Assembly: GCA_003585735.1 (NCBI GenBank)
Contig: NQOH01000003.1
Location: 22,901 to 30,266 of the forward strand
Source of the DNA: Gardnerella kenyensis
GTDB taxonomy: Bacteria; Actinomycetota; Actinomycetes; Actinomycetales; Bifidobacteriaceae
Length of the DNA: 7,366 bases
Reading direction: 5' to 3'
Shown here: piece by piece, positions 5,530-7,366 of the stretch
How the letters are laid out: each line of letters begins with the position of its first letter
How positions within the stretch are numbered: the stretch's first letter is position 1
Notes under the pieces: model-generated
Told to the model about the DNA's origin: nothing
Databases searched by the model: none
The model's input: the letters and a program-made list of their open reading frames with translations, nothing else
Program-made: the position numbers and the translations under genes

Positions 5530-6845
5530 GTTTAGAGTTGGATGCTGAATTAAATAAATCAGCTACGCAAACTAAAAGTATGCCTTTTGAAGTGTACGTG
5601 CACGTGCCGTTTTGCTTGCGTCGATGCGGATATTGCGATTTTAATACGTATACTGCGCGCGATTTGGGTGAGGGTGCAAGTCGTGAAGGTTATGCGGACG
5701 TTGCGATTCAAGAGATGCGTCTCGTAAAAAAATGGCAGGAATTTCACGGGATTTTTGAGCCTGAAGCGCAATCTGTTTTCTTCGGCGGAGGCACCCCAAC
5801 TGTTCTTAAAGCACGCGACTTAGTGCGAATTTTGCAAGAAGTGCGTAACTTGTGGGGACTTGGTAAAAACGCGGAAATTACTACTGAAGCAAATCCAGAC
5901 ACTGCAGACGAAAAGTATATTGAAACGCTTGCAGAAGGCGGATTTACTCGAATATCTTTCGGAATGCAATCGGCTGTGCCGCACGTGCTAAAAACTTTGG
6001 ATCGCACGCATACGCCTGAAAATGTTGCGCGAGGAGTAAACGCAGCAAACGCATGTGGCTTGCGTTCAAGCGTTGATTTGATTTATGGAGCTCCTGGGGA
6101 AAGTTTGGATGATTGGCGAAAGTCAGTAGAAATGGCTTTAAGTCTAGGAGTGAACCATATTTCCGCGTACGCACTAACGGTAGAGCCGCGCACAAAAATG
6201 GGCCGCCAGATTGCTGCTGGCACTATTCAAGCGCCTGACGACGATGATGAAGCAGCAAAATACGAGTTAGCAGACGAGCTTTTTAGTTCTGCTGGCTTAA
6301 AGTGGTACGAAATTTCTAATTGGTCGCGCCCCGGTTTTGAATCTCAGCATAATCTTGGCTATTGGCGAAATATTGATTGGGCTGGAATTGGTCCTGGAGC
6401 GCACTCGCACTACAATGCTGCAAATCACATTAGTAAACAAAGCATGGATGATGACGCTTCTTTAGCTGATTCAAACGAGTTTTACAACTTGCGCGCATGG
6501 GATATTTTGCATCCAAAACGCTGGGCTCAGGCTATTAACGCAGGTAACGTGCCGTGGCAAAACTACGAGTGCATAAATAGCGAGGATGCGCTAATTGAAG
6601 AAGTAATGCTTGGCCTTCGTATTAAAGAAGGACTTGATGTTTCGCAATTATGTTGCAAAATGCGCGAAAATTGCAGAGAATTTGACGATACTTATTTGCA
6701 AAAAGCTATAAAAGAAGCTATTGAAGAATCTCTTGCAACGTTTAGCGAAAATCGTATAGTTGCAATGCGAAAAGGCAGACTGCTTAACGATTTATTAATA
6801 GAAAGAATTGTTGAAGCTTGCCAAAATGGGCTAGATATGCGCTAA
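5526..6845 (+). CDS. hemW: HemW-type radical SAM protein (haem chaperone, formerly HemN-like coproporphyrinogen oxidase)
   Basis: A 439-residue radical SAM protein. The [4Fe-4S] motif is C30-x3-C34-x2-C37 in CLRRCGYCDF, followed by the SAM-binding GGGTP (87-91). The haem-binding HNxxYW signature of HemW is present as HNLGYW (275-280). The residue pattern after the third cysteine (CDF, not CxC) separates it from true HemN. A HemN_C-like region covers about 340-430, with an unusual Cys cluster (C376, C377, C383). HemW homologues bind haem and pass it to respiratory enzymes; they do not make haem. The start ATG overlaps the lepA stop (ATGA), with GAAGG flush against it, so initiation probably depends on coupling to LepA translation. 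The in-frame ATG 5580, just before the conserved FEVYVHVPFC, has no ribosome binding site. lepA-hemW is a widely conserved pair. Confidence 0.94.
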   Translation: MSLELDAELNKSATQTKSMPFEVYVHVPFCLRRCGYCDFNTYTARDLGEGASREGYADVAIQEMRLVKKWQEFHGIFEPEAQSVFFGGGTPTVLKARDLVRILQEVRNLWGLGKNAEITTEANPDTADEKYIETLAEGGFTRISFGMQSAVPHVLKTLDRTHTPENVARGVNAANACGLRSSVDLIYGAPGESLDDWRKSVEMALSLGVNHISAYALTVEPRTKMGRQIAAGTIQAPDDDDEAAKYELADELFSSAGLKWYEISNWSRPGFESQHNLGYWRNIDWAGIGPGAHSHYNAANHISKQSMDDDASLADSNEFYNLRAWDILHPKRWAQAINAGNVPWQNYECINSEDALIEEVMLGLRIKEGLDVSQLCCKMRENCREFDDTYLQKAIKEAIEESLATFSENRIVAMRKGRLLNDLLIERIVEACQNGLDMR

Positions 6846-6848
6846 AAT
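6818..6848 (+). promoter_or_regulatory. Possible promoter inside the hemW 3' end
   Basis: TTGCCA (6818-6823) and TAAAAT (6843-6848) each match consensus at 5 of 6 positions, but the spacer is 19 bases, longer than ideal. The -10 includes the hemW stop codon. It could give the downstream gene its own transcript. Confidence 0.35.
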
Positions 6849-6888
6849 ATTGCATATTGTGTGAAATTCAGTGCGGAAAGGAACGATT

Positions 6889-7344
6889 ATGCCGAATCGA
6901 AAAGAGCGTCGTGCTAAAGCAAGGAATGCTCGCAGGGGTATTCCTTCTCAATATGATGAGACGAAAGGTCGCGCGCGCGGCGGCATGATTGATGAATATG
7001 ACTTGCAAGAACGTTCTCGTAGGCTTAAAGAGCGAGGAGCAGGTCCTTGGAAGCCAACGTCTAATGTGACGGCTGAAGAGGAGAAGATTGCTAAAAACGT
7101 TCAGCGCGCTGAATCTGGAGATGATACTTTAAATGCAGTTCGCAAGGTTATTGGCGTGTGCTCTTGGGCTGTGCTTTTGCTTTCTGCGTTTGCGTTCTTG
7201 GTGATTATGTGGCTGCCAAGCCAGCCTATTGCGCTTGTTATAACTATTGCAGTGCTGTTTGCGCTAGGCGTATTTGGCTTGTTCTTTAGCTTTAGCAACG
7301 CAAAGCGTAATCCGCATCTTGACGAGCACGGCACCGCGCTTTAA
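6889..7344 (+). CDS. Small two-helix membrane protein with basic N-terminus, function unknown
   Basis: A 151-residue protein of a type I associate with actinobacteria but whose function I do not know. Residues 1-60 are soluble and very basic: MPNRKERRAKARNARRG at the start, then GRARGGMIDEYDLQERSRR (27-45). Residues 61-80 are acidic and helical in character. Two membrane segments lie near 88-109 and 112-134, joined by a very short loop (PSQP), so both ends should be cytoplasmic. The tail NPHLDEHGTAL is polar. The N-terminus could bind nucleic acid or acidic lipid, but this is inference. I chose ATG 6889 because AAAGGA (6877-6882) stands six bases before it. The upstream in-frame GTG 6871 would add six residues and overlap that site. 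It lies 43 bases after hemW with no terminator between, so read-through from lepA-hemW is likely. Confidence 0.85.
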   Translation: MPNRKERRAKARNARRGIPSQYDETKGRARGGMIDEYDLQERSRRLKERGAGPWKPTSNVTAEEEKIAKNVQRAESGDDTLNAVRKVIGVCSWAVLLLSAFAFLVIMWLPSQPIALVITIAVLFALGVFGLFFSFSNAKRNPHLDEHGTAL

Positions 7345-7350
7345 TTGCGG

Positions 7351-7366
7351 ATTCTAAAATTCTAAA
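7351..7366. repeat. Short tandem repeat at the right edge
   Basis: ATTCTAAA occurs twice back to back, 7 bases after the stop of the last gene, and the window ends there. It could be the start of a longer array or chance in AT-rich DNA. Confidence 0.5.

Noticed and set aside
5580..5582. ATG 5580 as start of hemW
   Set aside because: It has no ribosome binding site, whereas ATG 5526 overlaps the lepA stop in the usual coupled manner.
6871..6888. GTG 6871 as start of the last gene
   Set aside because: The good ribosome binding site AAAGGA lies inside this extension and points to ATG 6889.

Overview
The window looks like an ordinary housekeeping segment of a Bifidobacteriaceae chromosome with fairly low GC. 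A Gardnerella-type organism is my best guess. The reasons are the gene content and order (rpsT divergent from lepA-hemW, a two-domain L25, an actinobacterial-type branched-chain aminotransferase), the wording of LepA and the small basic membrane protein, and AT-rich intergenic DNA with T- and A-ending codons. The genus is inferred from memory of these families, not from a search.

Layout from left to right: (1) a short leader with a GC hairpin, then rplY (ribosomal protein L25) ending in an Ala/Pro repeat tail and an intrinsic terminator; (2) an AT-rich spacer with a 12-bp tandem repeat and small dyads, then ilvE (branched-chain aminotransferase) closed by a long terminator hairpin; (3) a gene for a seven-helix TRIC/UPF0126-family membrane protein, convergent with rpsT and separated from it by a hairpin that can stop transcription both ways; (4) rpsT (S20) on the minus strand; (5) a 259-bp divergent intergenic region holding a 31-bp tandem repeat; (6) lepA (EF4) overlapping hemW by 4 bp, then a small two-helix membrane protein of unknown function.

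The common theme is translation: two ribosomal proteins, a ribosome-associated GTPase, and an enzyme making or recycling Leu/Ile/Val. HemW and the last protein appear to ride along with lepA. Three of the seven genes seem to use non-ATG starts (GTG for the TRIC protein and S20, TTG for LepA).

I found no phage, IS, CRISPR or defence genes and no clear novel multi-gene system. The best leads are non-coding: the perfect 31-bp tandem repeat between rpsT and lepA with a decayed relative beside it, the 12-bp repeat array upstream of ilvE, and the perfect dyad touching the rpsT ribosome binding site. The uncharacterised 151-residue membrane protein is the only gene here without a recognisable role.
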